In this document: positions 10,393-20,990 of the stretch, in pieces
Layout: each line of letters begins with the position of its first letter
How positions within the stretch are numbered: the stretch's first letter is position 1
DNA from: Deltaproteobacteria bacterium
GTDB lineage: Bacteria; SAR324; NAC60-12
Assembly: GCA_002685535.1 (NCBI GenBank)
Contig: NYXK01000235.1
Coordinates: forward strand, 72,058-107,036
DNA: 34,979 nt
Reading direction: 5' to 3'
Program-made: the position numbers and the translations under genes
Notes under the pieces: generated by a model
Databases searched by the model: none
The model's input: the letters and a program-made list of their open reading frames with translations, nothing else
What the model was told of the DNA's origin: nothing

Positions 10393-11778
10393 CTAATCAG
10401 CCCATGCGAATTTCCCCGTGCGCGGGATTCCATAATCGTCGTTGACCCACGCGATCTGACGTTTCAATCGCTGCTTAACAGCAAGATCTACAGGGGTGAA
10501 CACGTCCATAGTAGCAGGACGGAGTCCAACAGTCCAATCTATCTCTCCCGCCCCGCGTTGCCACAACGTCGATTTGACAATGAAGTGTACCTCCTCTAGG
10601 CGAGGACAACCACCATATCTCCAGTCGTGCTTTGTCACGGCCTTTTCAAAACCGTGCAACGCATGCATGATCTGTACCCCTCCACGGACGCCATAAACCG
10701 GATCATCATGGTTACAGCAGTTCTCGACTCTTGCATCACACATAATTGCGACCCTCGGGATCGGTAGATCGGTTTTTCCTGGCGTCTCGGAAAAGAGATT
10801 CAGCATCGTCGTGACGCAGGTCTTCTCGCCGAAGAAGAGGATGTCTGCCCGTGGATTGAAGTAGACTTTATAGGTCACATCAAGGGGAAGTCTGTCGTAG
10901 TCCGAATCGAACAAACGATGTTCCAGATACATTTTACGCTCCTTCATACTCTCCCTACATACTTGCATGATTACGGGTAGTTGTCTGGAGTGGGACAGAT
11001 GTGCCACCATTCATGAGTGTTTCTGATGAAGCCGGACACTAGATTTCATTTGTCGGTCCACTCGAGTTCGATAAGTCTCGGGTTTTGATCCATCGCTTGT
11101 TGCCATATTTGTATCCGAATCTTATATGGCAGACATATGAATATGGAGAAGGCACCAGCGGCTTGTCGAGGTTGATCTGGATCGGGCACCGAAATTGAAT
11201 TGGCCTGGGGACAAGTCAGTGGCATGATAATAAAGAGCTGACACGCACGAAAAATCAGGTTGCAATCTCAGACAACCACTTCCGGCAAAAGAATGAGGCG
11301 AACACAACAAGGGGGAAGGTAACATGACATACTTGCCTCGTTTGATCCTGCGTAGTCGGCGGATGCGCCGTCAACGGAAGTATCCGCTCCAGACACTGGC
11401 GACACTGGCGCTCCGGATATACCAGCTCGATCCGGGCTAAGCACAGCTTTTGCTTGACCAGCGGTTGTAGGATCGAATTTGTGGTCGACCTTTGCCGCAA
11501 CACAGTTGCAAAAACTTGGGTTTCCCATGTTGTAGGAAGATTTGAGATATTGGTGCTTTGTTGTTGGGTGTGAGGAGGGTCTGAGACTATGACCGTCTAG
11601 ATGAATAGACAGTAGTGAAAGAATGGGATATAGTGTTTGACATACTTGATCTACTGGACACGGGCAATACGTTAGACGGTGTTGACGGTGTCGAATCAAA
11701 GAACTCATTCGTTTCAAGTGAACGTGAATTTGGAGATCCTAGATCAATAGAAGACCCACCAGTACTCGTCCTAAACAT
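10393..11778 (-). CDS. 2EXR-domain protein, frame interrupted or weakly spliced
   Basis: The 2EXR signature is clear but split between frames. One segment reads FSIFICLPYKIRIQIW then NPRLIELEW, matching the family start FxxFxxLPxExRxxIW; the next reads LPVIMQVCRES, matching the conserved VCRESR motif. A model that restores one frame uses exons 11778-11646, 11596-11333, 11176-11062 and 10984-10393 (367 aa). Introns 1 and 2 have good GTATGT donors. Intron 2 has to skip a better CTGAC...CCCCAG acceptor near 11202 to stay in frame, and intron 3 (77 nt) has a poor GTGGAC donor. Without intron 3 there is a TGA at 11048-11046 and a frameshift. The gene is therefore either intact with weak sites or a recent pseudogene. 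The first exon (Ser/Thr-rich) is the least certain; an alternative start is the ATG at 11528. 2EXR proteins are common in ascomycetes and have no established function. Confidence 0.5.
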
Positions 11779-13339
11779 ATACCTACAATTGAATGTAATC
11801 TAAGCAGCTTAGGTCAAGAGGATTTATCAAGAAGTGAGAGTACAGTGAAGGGCTGTATCTCCTCTCCTTGTACCCCAGGAGAAAAGAAGCTAGACGCATC
11901 GAATGGCGTGTATACTTCCCGCAAGTCTCTAATCTTACAGCACATCATCAAACAATAAAGCCCTGTTATCATCCCGGCCTTTCCTAGGGGATCTCGTCGT
12001 CTTTCCCCCCTGCCTTTGTCGCTGCTGTGCTGCCACCACCTGATTGCGCGCGAGACTGGAGTCTGAGTAGCTTCACTCACCCGACAAGAATGATTCACGG
12101 ACGCGAAATATTCCATCCTGCTTGAAGGTGCTGCTTGGGAGTGTAAAGCTGTTTCTTCTCGCACGCGACATTTCTGTGAGTCAAGCAGCAGGTGGCTAGA
12201 GCACAAACAATGCACCGCAAGCGACAGCTGCGAGACCACAAAAACCAGATCTTGGCCACTAGCCAATTTCTAAGCTAATACTTAAGTCATATGCGATGTA
12301 AGAAACAACAGTTTGATGGAATAGAGGGACCATCACTTGTACTGGCTCCCTTTCTATACAAAGAAGTGGTTTGACGAAATCTCCCTTTGTGTAGATGCCC
12401 TGCCAAAGCGTTGTTCATGATTCTCCGGATATCTTCACTTTCTGGTCGGTCGATATATCTTGGGGCCACTCGGCCCTCGGAGATTTCTGTTCGGTGAGCC
12501 ACTTTCGGCTTCCTGAAAAAGCTGGCGCGTTTCCATATAGACAGAGCCTGTATGGCGCGCCAATGATTTGCAGTGGACTGTGCCCATTCTTAGTTTTTAA
12601 TTAGTTCTAGCCAATATCAAAATCGGAGGCGAACTTGATCACGTCTGTTGCCGAGTCACGGCCGTTACGGATTAAAAGCATAGGAACAGGAGAGCAGTGC
12701 AGCAGTTCGACCCCATACATTTTAAAACTACCAAGGGAGATATGCTGGAGGTTCAGATGTATGTCAGTAGTTAAACTTCAGGACGTGGAAGGGTGTGCGC
12801 GATTCGTTGTTTGGTAATGCTTTATGTTCAAACCGTCTTTGTTTACACTCGAAGCGACCACGTGATTGAACGTCGTCCTCCACAGATCCTGCCTCAGCAT
12901 CACTACAATTGTCTCACTTGAGACGCCCCTGTCCGCCAATCTATATCCATATCCTTTTACGTAGAGAGTATGCCGGTCGAAGTCCGTAGCTATTCTTAAC
13001 GGTGGCACTACAGTTTGTGGGCATCATGCTTGTGTTCGGTATGTCCGGTCATCAGGTATGTATCGTAGAATAGTGGAAGGTTCCTAACAAACCTGTAGCT
13101 TTCAGGAGCTTTGATGACCATTGGTTAATATGAATAGATTCTGCTTATCGGCAACTTCAGCTCTGTACCCTGGTGGATGAATGCTTCGCGTAAAGGGCGG
13201 CTCTCCGGCGCAGGAAGTTGTCCGAATTGATCTATCCAATCGAGTCATTGTCAAAAGCAAATGTAATCATATTGAGCTCAGTATTCTCGCTTTCTTTCAA
13301 TTCAGCGTATTAAGGGCTTTCAATGATGATCATCCAAGA
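11779..13339. other. Intergenic, no convincing gene
   Basis: Frames at 11814-12266, 12287-12502 and 12778-13008 (all minus) and 12395-12604 and 13181-13378 (plus) lack recognisable domains. The 12778-13008 minus frame has the most protein-like composition, but I could not join it to neighbours by splice sites. The stretch includes the 5' side of the 2EXR locus and the 3' side of the 13340-15095 gene. Confidence 0.35.
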
Positions 13340-15095
13340 TCACATACCAAATGGTCTCCTGCTACCGGTAAACTGTAGACTAGAATTATAGGCAGGTGGT
13401 GCCGTTTCCACGTTATTCTCGTATGAGAAGGCTCCGGAGCCAGTATCATGATCCATGTTCATATTCCCTTTATCTTCCCACTCTTGTGCACCCCCCCGTC
13501 TCAGCCCTGATGATGGTTGTTGTGGCCATTTTTCTTTGACCTCAATGTCAATGTCGTTAACCAGAACCAAATACAAAACACCCTGAACAGTAAGCTCTCA
13601 CGCTTGGTGAGTTTTTAGAATTCCACTCACAGTCTGTATGCCCGGAAGAGAGGTTTCTGTGACTTTGGCTTCAGCTGCATGTCTGTCAGATCCTGCAGAA
13701 TCTGTTCCGTATGACGAATGCTCTGCCGAAGTTCTTGATATTCCACTACTTCGCTCAAACAGTCTCTCCTGTCCAATTCTGATCTTTTTCCTCTTTTGTG
13801 CTTCCATGTTATTGTGTCGATCAGTAACTGATGATGCGAACGCCGATAGGGGACCCTTGCGATGTGCCAAATTCTTCTGTAGAGGGGTCGAGCTCGTGCT
13901 TGTGCTGGTATGTTTCTCAAAACTGGAGGTCTGCAAATCATCTCCCTGCACTTTATCAGTGACGCTATTGAGCCTCTGAGCAAGGTACGTACCTTTTGGG
14001 AGCGTGGTCTGCGCTCTTTGTAATCGACGATGAAGCTACTAATCTTTTTCATTTTGCGATTCGAGAAAGAGATTGGCTTGTGTTGAAAGCCAGGATGCGC
14101 AGCGGATAGTCCAGTATATTTATTTTCGAGTCCAGTGTCCGTAGAGATATCCTGTTCTTCACCCCGACGATTCCTGCCGGGTTGCATGACAAGGTTTTGC
14201 AAAGGCGAGTCTGGTAACGAGGTGACTATCATAGCAAATAGACCTCGAGCCCGAAAGAGCATATCGTTGGCCTGGGCAATGAGATTATTCGTTCTGCAAG
14301 TAGAACGGCCTGATTAACCGATGTCGATAACAATCACCAGAGACGGGATGGACTTACGATAGGTCGAGCTCAGCATGTTTGGAGGATCGCACTGCCGCTG
14401 GAACGATTGTGGACAGATTGAAGGACGTGTCTTCCCTATGGATGGCAGATGACAGCCCTGCAATATTGACGACATTGAGACGAGGTGATGACTGGTAGAT
14501 CCATCAGCTCAAACCCAGATTCTTTCTTGATATCACTAACTATCAGTGACTCGTTGAGGGAAATAATGAAAGCCAAGAAAGTCTGTTGATCTATTCCACA
14601 ATCCATGAGGGAAGAAATATAGGCCCTAGGCCAGCCGTATTCTTCATGAATACCAGTATTTGCAGGGATTACCACGGGCTGAGTTAAGGCGCATTTCCGA
14701 GGTGGTGACCAAGGGATATACCCTGAATAAAAATCTGTATGAAAGTCATTGTTATACAATGAATGTGATAGACAACTCTCGCTCATTGGAGTTTCTTCTT
14801 GGGCTAGGCCATCCAGTATGTTATCCGAAAGAGATTTCTGGAAGTCGGCATAATTCTGTAACTCCTTGAGGGCATCACGGTGGTCTTTCTCTCCCGCAAA
14901 ATCCGAAGCGGCCTCGGTATCTATTGGAAGTATCAAAAAATTACCTAAGTCCTCATTGGAAAGGCGCGACACACCATTCGAGACGTCTTGGTGTAGAAGT
15001 GTTGCATTCCTCCTTTGATCCCTCGCCGACTGTCGCTCAGCGTATGCGTCAAGAGCGAGGCCAACTCCGGCGGTAAGCAGGCTCACAATCACCAT
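13340..15095 (-). CDS. Conserved ascomycete protein of unknown function, five exons
   Basis: Exons 15095-14541, 14491-14358, 14293-13993, 13945-13631 and 13582-13340 join in frame through GT-AG introns of 49, 64, 47 and 48 nt (donors GTTAGT, GTAAGT, GTACGT, GTGAGT), giving 515 aa. The spliced protein shows the landmarks of a widespread uncharacterised ascomycete family: a short hydrophobic N-terminus (MVIVSLLTAGVGLALDAYAE), PVVIP, RAYISSLMDCGIDQQTFLAF, SSPRLNVVNIAG across the first junction, ANDMLFRARGLFAMIVT across the second, and near the end GVLYLVLVND. Between the last two lies a basic, Ser-rich, low-complexity region. The C-terminus carries a PPAY motif. No catalytic motif is visible. 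The stop overlaps a GTATGT sequence, so a further 3' exon cannot be excluded. Exon joins are strong because each restores a family motif; function is unknown. Confidence 0.85.
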
Positions 15096-16101
15096 TACTG
15101 CTGAAGTTTATCTTAATACTTGATGGAGAAAGGTAGATTTCAGGCGATATATGAACAAAATGGGGAAGACCCGAATGCCGGTAGTGACGGATGTGGCCTG
15201 TAAGCCGAGGCAAACTTCATTCAGTTTAAAGAAAAGAGACGAGAATAAAATCAGCAAATGGGTGAGGAAGACCACATCTTATGACCTTCGTTTGAGTCTC
15301 TGAAGACAGAAGTGTACTGCGAGAAACCCCGGATATTCCTATGAACATCGACGTGGAGAGGCAAACGGAGGCATCGGAGCAAAGTTTCGCTCGCAACCCC
15401 ATGATGCAAATCCAAGTTTGCCAAGACTACGAGATGGGGCCGACTTGAGTAGAACTGTGGACTCTTCTGGGATCCAGGTCGTCGTCTGACAAATGGAATG
15501 CTCCTCCATATTAGAGAAAGTTGGAAGCTTCCCTAAAATGAAGGGCCTAGGCTTGGCATCGATGATGTGTGCAATAGACAATGTCTTGGCAGTTGCGGGC
15601 AGGTGACTGCATCTGGCAAGTTGAGAGCGAAGGCGTATTGAAGCAAGGGAGTTGTGGTGGGAGAATTATATGCTTCGCAGAGAGCCTGTGCCGCGAGTGG
15701 GTATGTTGACGCCACAAACGAGGTTGAGGGACGCTACGTCCTGGAGGCCTGATTGAGACTAGGCTTATGTGGTGCTCGGGGTGGGCTCATCGACGAAAAA
15801 ATGCCACAGATACAAGACTTAACATAATTTCTGAGGAGGATGATCAACTTCATCCGTTTCACTGCTCTTCGTGTGTCCTGATAGTGTGTGCTGAAGCTTT
15901 TCCAGACCAGCATTGGCAACTCGACTGTAGTGGGAGGATAAATCTCACGTCTATCGTTCTTTCTACCAGCCATTTATCCAAGCCCTCAAGTCCGTGAATT
16001 CTCTTTTCGACCTAACTTTCATAGTCACGTACCATGAAACAGCAGTTACCATGAAAGGGACATGGAGCACCCGACTCAGTACGTCTCTATCAAAGATGGG
16101 T

Positions 16102-16140
16102 ACGTACTCGTTGGCCGGAGTCTTCAGCCAACGAGTACGT
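16102..16140. repeat. Perfect 14-bp inverted repeat, 11-nt loop
   Basis: Left arm ACGTACTCGTTGGC (16102-16115) and right arm GCCAACGAGTACGT (16127-16140) are exact reverse complements around an 11-nt spacer. It could form a stable stem in RNA or a cruciform in DNA, or be a binding site for a dimeric protein. No gene is confidently placed over it. Confidence 0.85.
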
Positions 16141-16241
16141 TCCTCGGTAGACAACATGTTGGAGTATAAGGCATTGTTCCTTAAGCAATCAGATTATGTA
16201 CAGCTTTCAAGGTGCTTGGTCGGGTATACCCTCTGTGCATC

Positions 16242-16256
16242 AGGTGAATTTCACCT
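16242..16256. repeat. 15-nt palindrome
   Basis: AGGTGAA, one T, then TTCACCT: a perfect 7-bp dyad with a single central base, about 100 bp from the 14-bp hairpin. The size suits a dimeric regulator site, but chance is a fair explanation. Confidence 0.6.
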
Positions 16257-16489
16257 TGCCGGCGGGGATTTGTCAAATTTCAATGTTCCAGGCTACGTGA
16301 ACGTAATGTAGCTCGACTAAATCGAATGTCTCGTAAATGTTCTACTAAACTTCCGCTTTCAAGAGATTGACAATATCGTATCCTATCCGCCGTTCCTTCC
16401 AGATATATTTTCAAAGGTTCCACTGCCCCTCCACCGTACCTATGTATCTATCAACATGAAGCCAAGTATCCTCCGAGATGGGCCCGGTA

Positions 16490-17348
16490 TCAGTACTTGT
16501 GAGCCATGAGGCCAGCCAGAGTATACATGCAGACGATGATAAATTCTTCCAAGACTGCCATGAACAACTGGATTAATGGTTTCCCACTGCCAGTCAAGGA
16601 AAAGTCGGAGTTATGAGAGAACGCAGACAAGAAACTCCAGAGAAGGCGAACAGCGAGAAACGGCAGTGCGCAGACAACAGCAACGTATATACGCCTCTCG
16701 TCTTTCATAGCGTTTCCGATATCCTTCATGGTAACGACAACAAGTGAGCTGAGGAGTAGATAAACAAACAGAAAGATGATGATGCCGATCTTGGTATATT
16801 TCTTACCAGTCTTGACATCAGATGGGCTGTTGTCGGCCTGGTCGGTTCCGCCGATGATGCAAAGAGTGAGCGCAATCATCGTTGGTAGTTGCATGACCTG
16901 GATGATTCGGCTTCGACGAGAGTTGGCTGTGGCACGTTTTGTGATGAGGCCCGATATTCCACCAGTTCCGGCGAAAGCATTGTTTTCGGACCGAATGTGT
17001 TTGGAAACCTCATCAGTGCTAGAATCATTGTCAGCGAGCTTCGTATGAAACTTGGGGTACAGCTTACACTCGTTTGAGGAGACCCAAACTCGCCATCAGC
17101 AGCGGACTCAGTCCGACGGATTGGAGAATCCCAGACCATTCAGTGTTAGTTTTATTGGGAGATTTGGACTCGTCGATTTTGAATCCGGCACCTGCGATGC
17201 GGATGACACAGAAGATGGCGAGGTATATCCAGCCGAGTTGCTTCTTGAATCCATGTCGGACGATTACAATCAAGGTGAGGATAAAGATTGGAACATAAAC
17301 GCAGATCTCAGCATACGCGATGATCTCTTCAGTATGGACCATGGTCAC
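16490..17348 (-). CDS. Seven-TM DUF7702-type membrane protein
   Basis: Exons 17348-17068 and 17018-16490 are joined over a 49-nt intron (GTAAGC donor, CTGAC branch, TTCTAG acceptor), giving 269 aa. Seven hydrophobic segments are visible: AYAEICVYVPIFILTLIVIV; LGWIYLAIFCVIRIAGAGF; LSPLLMASLGLL; a fourth around PTMIALTLCIIGG; IGIIIFLFVYLLLSSLVVV; YVAVVCALPFLAVRLLWSFL; and a last around FMAVLEEFIIVCMYTLAGL. The opening AYAE-P motif, RHGF after TM1 and the IRIAGA segment match the ascomycete DUF7702 family. These are predicted seven-helix membrane proteins without established function. The gene is divergent from the transcription factor gene about 1 kb away, with which it could share a control region. 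The exon junction restores the loop KRVTDEVSKHIRSENNAF. Confidence 0.85.
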
Positions 17349-18379
17349 GGCGTTTGGTCTATCGCTGAGAGAATTGGTGTAAAAAACTTTGAGATTGGGC
17401 GATGATTGGCCGTAAACAATGGAGAAAGATTGTGAGAGATGTTGCAGATGATATGAGATTGGAAGCTATTCAAACAATCAAAGAGCATGATCGTCTTATA
17501 TGAGTTGAACATTGTGATCTTCGAAGCATACACACGTCTGCTCGAAGGATAATTGCGGATTCGTTCATCACTCACCTCATTCGTAACCTTGAATCCCTTT
17601 GCGAAGTGCTGAGCTGTGGTCAACAGTCTCGGGGTATTTGCTTAACGAACACCTATCTGGGAACACTGATGGTTGAATCTTCGAATATCGAGGGCTGATT
17701 AGACATCTGTCAAGCTGGGATCAAGGAGGGATCGACTGGAGAAAAGCTTGTTTCCAACTGCGTCATGTACGGTCGATCGAGAGGCATACGAGAACCAAGG
17801 AGATTATGCACCAATAAATAGACCAGTACCGTCTGGTGAACCTGTTCTGCAAAAGTGCCTGAAGACAAAGGGTGAAGCTCGGCATGCATTCGATTCGTGC
17901 CTTCTGTCATGCGCTACTCAACCACTTCTTGAAGAGGTTAGGCTTGTCGTAAGCCGATTATTCAGAAACCTCCCGCATCAGAAGCGGGGAAGCTTGCCTA
18001 TCGTGTTACGATACGGTTATGGGCTTTGTGTATCCATCTGATTAAAGTCCTGCATAAGCTTTTACTCAAGCCGATCGTTGTTCCAAGCCGTCTTCTAGGA
18101 GGCGGGTAGGGCCGGAGAGTCCATGGACGAACACCCTCGAAAGCTTACTGTGTTTTCGAACCCTGCAAGCGACACCGATCACGGGCACGGCACCGGCCAC
18201 GGAGAGAGATATAATATCTATTCTTCTCACGATGCGTTTTGAGTTCTCGTAGTCTCCATCCATATCTCACACAACGCCGCGTTCATCGCTCAACTCCTCC
18301 GAGGCAAATTTCGACCTAGCTCGTAAATCACAACCCTGTACCGGATACACTCCATTGTCACAGATCCAAGATATCCATC
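17349..18379. other. Divergent intergenic region of DUF7702 and transcription factor genes
   Basis: About 1 kb between the two divergent start codons. On the minus strand a TATAAG sequence (17495-17500) lies about 150 bp upstream of the DUF7702 ATG. Small frames such as 17748-18041 plus have no protein character. The stretch is a candidate shared promoter region. Confidence 0.45.
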
Positions 18380-20131
18380 ATGGTTTACTGTGGAAAGCCC
18401 AGCAAGGCCTGTGCAGAATGCAGACTCAGAAGGACAAAGGTAAGTGAAGCCATCTCGAGATGAGGATCTCGTGCTGACCTTCCCAGTGTGATACCAGACG
18501 ACCATCTTGCTCTCAATGCATACGAGCAGGAAGAACTTGCAATGGATATCGAGATTCAGCTAATATGATATTCCGGGACGAGTCTGAGGGTCTTAGTAGC
18601 CGACGTCAACGCGTGAAGGTTTCCAAACAACGCCTTGTAGAAAGCGCGCCGATTCTAGCAGACAGCCCCGAAGCTCTCATACTTTCAGCCTCGGGTGAGA
18701 CTCCACTATTGTTCTCGATACCACCTTTCCAGATGTTACCAATGATATCCTTAGGACTGGGAACTTCTGCTGACGAGCAAGCGACTTGCTTCTTCTTCCA
18801 AAATTATGTCTTGCAACAGGATCTGTATTCGAGAGGGAACTTTCAGTACCTTTCTGATATCTATGATTGCGAGGAGGTTGGTGAGGGTTTGGCTGACTCA
18901 ATCTCTTCTTTGGGATTGGTTGGTCTTGCTCATTTTTGGGGAGCTTCAAGTATTTTGGCACATGCTACCGCCAAATACAATTCGGCATTGATGACAATCA
19001 GTACGCAACTGCGAACCATCGAAGGAGCGAAGTCGGATCAGACTATGGCTGCAATCATGTTACTCGGTCTTTATGAGGTAGGATTCCTCACTTTACTCTT
19101 TTTCTTTCTAATCTGGGAATCTAGACAAACACGTGTAGCAATCGACAATCGATGAATACTTGGACCAGACACATTACTGGAGCTTCAGCACTGCTGCAGA
19201 TTCGGGGTAAGGAGCAACTGAGCACGCCCATTGGCTACCACTTATTCATCCATCTGAGGACACAAATTGTAAGTAATTTTCCCTGCTGGGTATTAGATGA
19301 TAGCTAATTCAATAATAGATCACCAACTGTTTGGTAAGGCATGCCATAGTGCCCGATATCATTAGCGAGCGGTCTCAAGATCTGGAGTTCGAGACAATCG
19401 AGCAAGCCGCAGCAACATCCCTTTCAAATCTCGCGATTAGATACTGCAATCTTCGTGCATCCATGACTTCATTTCAAGATTACAGTGATCCAGATCGGAT
19501 CATCTCTACAGCCTGCGCCTTGGATGCCGAATACGAGGTGTGGGCAAGGACGTGTCCCGTTCCATACATCTACCAAACAGCGACGCTAAGCGAGGAGGCC
19601 GACGATGTTTTTTCAGACCATTACCACGTCTACCCATCAGTATGGATCGGAGCAATTTGGAACAATTACCGGAGCGCGCGGATCCTAGTGAATGGATTGA
19701 TTCTTGATCAACTTAGATACCTGTACCAATCATCAGAGTCAAATCTCCTCTGGGAAGGCCACTGTTTCGACCAGAACCAGATCCTTACTTCGACCAATAC
19801 GCTCCTACAGCTCTGTCACGATATTTGCGCCAGTATTCCATACTTCCTTGGCTACAGCCCTGAAAGTACCAGCTTCAGTGGCCAGCCGCCAAAATGCGCC
19901 AACGGAAACCTTTTACTTTGGCCTTTGTATACTGTGGGGGAATCTGGAGTGATTTCGGATGTAATGCGTAGTTGGGTCGCTGGCCGACTCCAATGGATTA
20001 CCGATGTTATGGGCATTCGGCAAGCTGCTCCCTTGGCGCATAGCGTGTTGAAAAGACAGGAGCATCTTTTGTGGAAGCCTGAATTGGTATCGAGCGATTC
20101 TATTCCGGAAGCTGGAGTGGGCGTAAACTGA
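18380..20131 (+). CDS. Zn2Cys6 fungal transcription factor
   Basis: Four exons, 18380-18439, 18487-19077, 19125-19268 and 19319-20131, with introns of 47, 47 and 50 nt, give 535 aa. The first intron splits the DNA-binding domain exactly; after splicing the cysteines are C11, C14, C21, C28, C31 and C38, the canonical CX2CX6CX6CX2CX6C zinc cluster with the basic run RLRRTK. The rest matches the fungal-specific transcription factor domain of the Fungal_trans_2 type: TMAAIMLLGLYE at the second junction, WTRHITGASALLQIRG, and WNNYRSARILVNGLI near the middle of the last exon. It should be a nuclear, DNA-binding regulator. The targets are unknown; the neighbouring membrane-protein and peptidase genes are candidates only by position. 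It is convergent with the TMEM184-type gene. Confidence 0.92.
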
Positions 20132-20990
20132 TTGACTTGTGGCATATCAAGTTGTTCGGCAACATCGATGAAGATATGAGTGGCTTTCAGAGAAACTTTT
20201 TGAGCGTCTCTCGTCGAGTGTTTCAGACCTGATTGGATGTATGAGTACATGAACTTTATGAAGACCTAGTAGATCAATTAGTAATTTGAGTTGTGTCCGG
20301 ACACGATTTCCCTGCGCCAGAGAATTCTTCGTTTTCCGAGAAACCAAGATAAACAACATTTTGGAAGCTCGCAATGCAGAAGAACATCGTCTTGGGCATC
20401 AAACACACATTGCCCAGTTGTCTTCGAGGAGAAATTGACGCACGGTCTGCTAGACTTCAAGCACAGCACAATTAAATTGTAAGGGGCCCACCGATATCTC
20501 TCATTATGCTCTCAGAAACCTATCATTCACACGCGAACTTTTTGGGAGCCTCAAAAATGGAATGTGTTGAAGCTGCGTTTACAGTGCCACTGGCGGTGCT
20601 TCACCCCTATACGTTTTGCTCTATCGCTAAGAACTAGCGAGTGTCCTCTATAATTATAGAGCTATCATTCACTGAAGTGGAATTCTGGTGACCTAATCCA
20701 GGAAATGCAGACCATCAAAAGTGATCATATCCAAACAAAAGTCGATGCTTCGAACATGTTAAGTATCCGAGAACAGCAACAGCTCAAACATTGACAGGCT
20801 CCAATTAAAGTATCTGCTAATTTCCCTGGCGACTAACACGCTGCTGATCAGGTAGCTGGAGAAATCAGTGTCCATTTCCATACGACAAATTTCCTTCAGG
20901 TACGTGATATTCTTGTTGTGGTTGACTGATCATCCCTAAGCTTTCGTACTGCTTGAAATTTTGAGCAACTTATCCTTCCCAGACCAAAAT
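20132..20990. other. Intergenic, convergent 3' ends
   Basis: This holds the 3' regions of the transcription factor gene and the TMEM184-type gene. Short frames (20278-20469 minus, 20291-20482 plus) look noncoding. A small 3' exon of the minus-strand gene could lie here, because its last codons form a good splice donor. Confidence 0.45.

Larger units (their letters stand above)
15096..16489. other. Intergenic with two dyad sequences
   Basis: No convincing gene. Short minus-strand frames at 15339-15581, 15533-15715, 15734-15973 and 15963-16157, and a plus-strand frame at 15994-16311, do not join into a recognisable protein. The stretch holds the 5' region of the 13340-15095 gene, a perfect hairpin at 16102-16140 and a short palindrome at 16242-16256. 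Confidence 0.4.

Noticed and set aside
11814-12266. 150-codon minus-strand frame
   Set aside because: Composition is cysteine- and serine-rich without motifs, and it does not join to the 2EXR exons.
15533-15715. Minus-strand frame beginning MASTYPLAAQALCEAYNSP, briefly considered as a Gon7-like (KEOPS) N-terminus
   Set aside because: Only a YNSP-type match; the conserved helical part and acidic tail of Gon7 are absent downstream in any frame.
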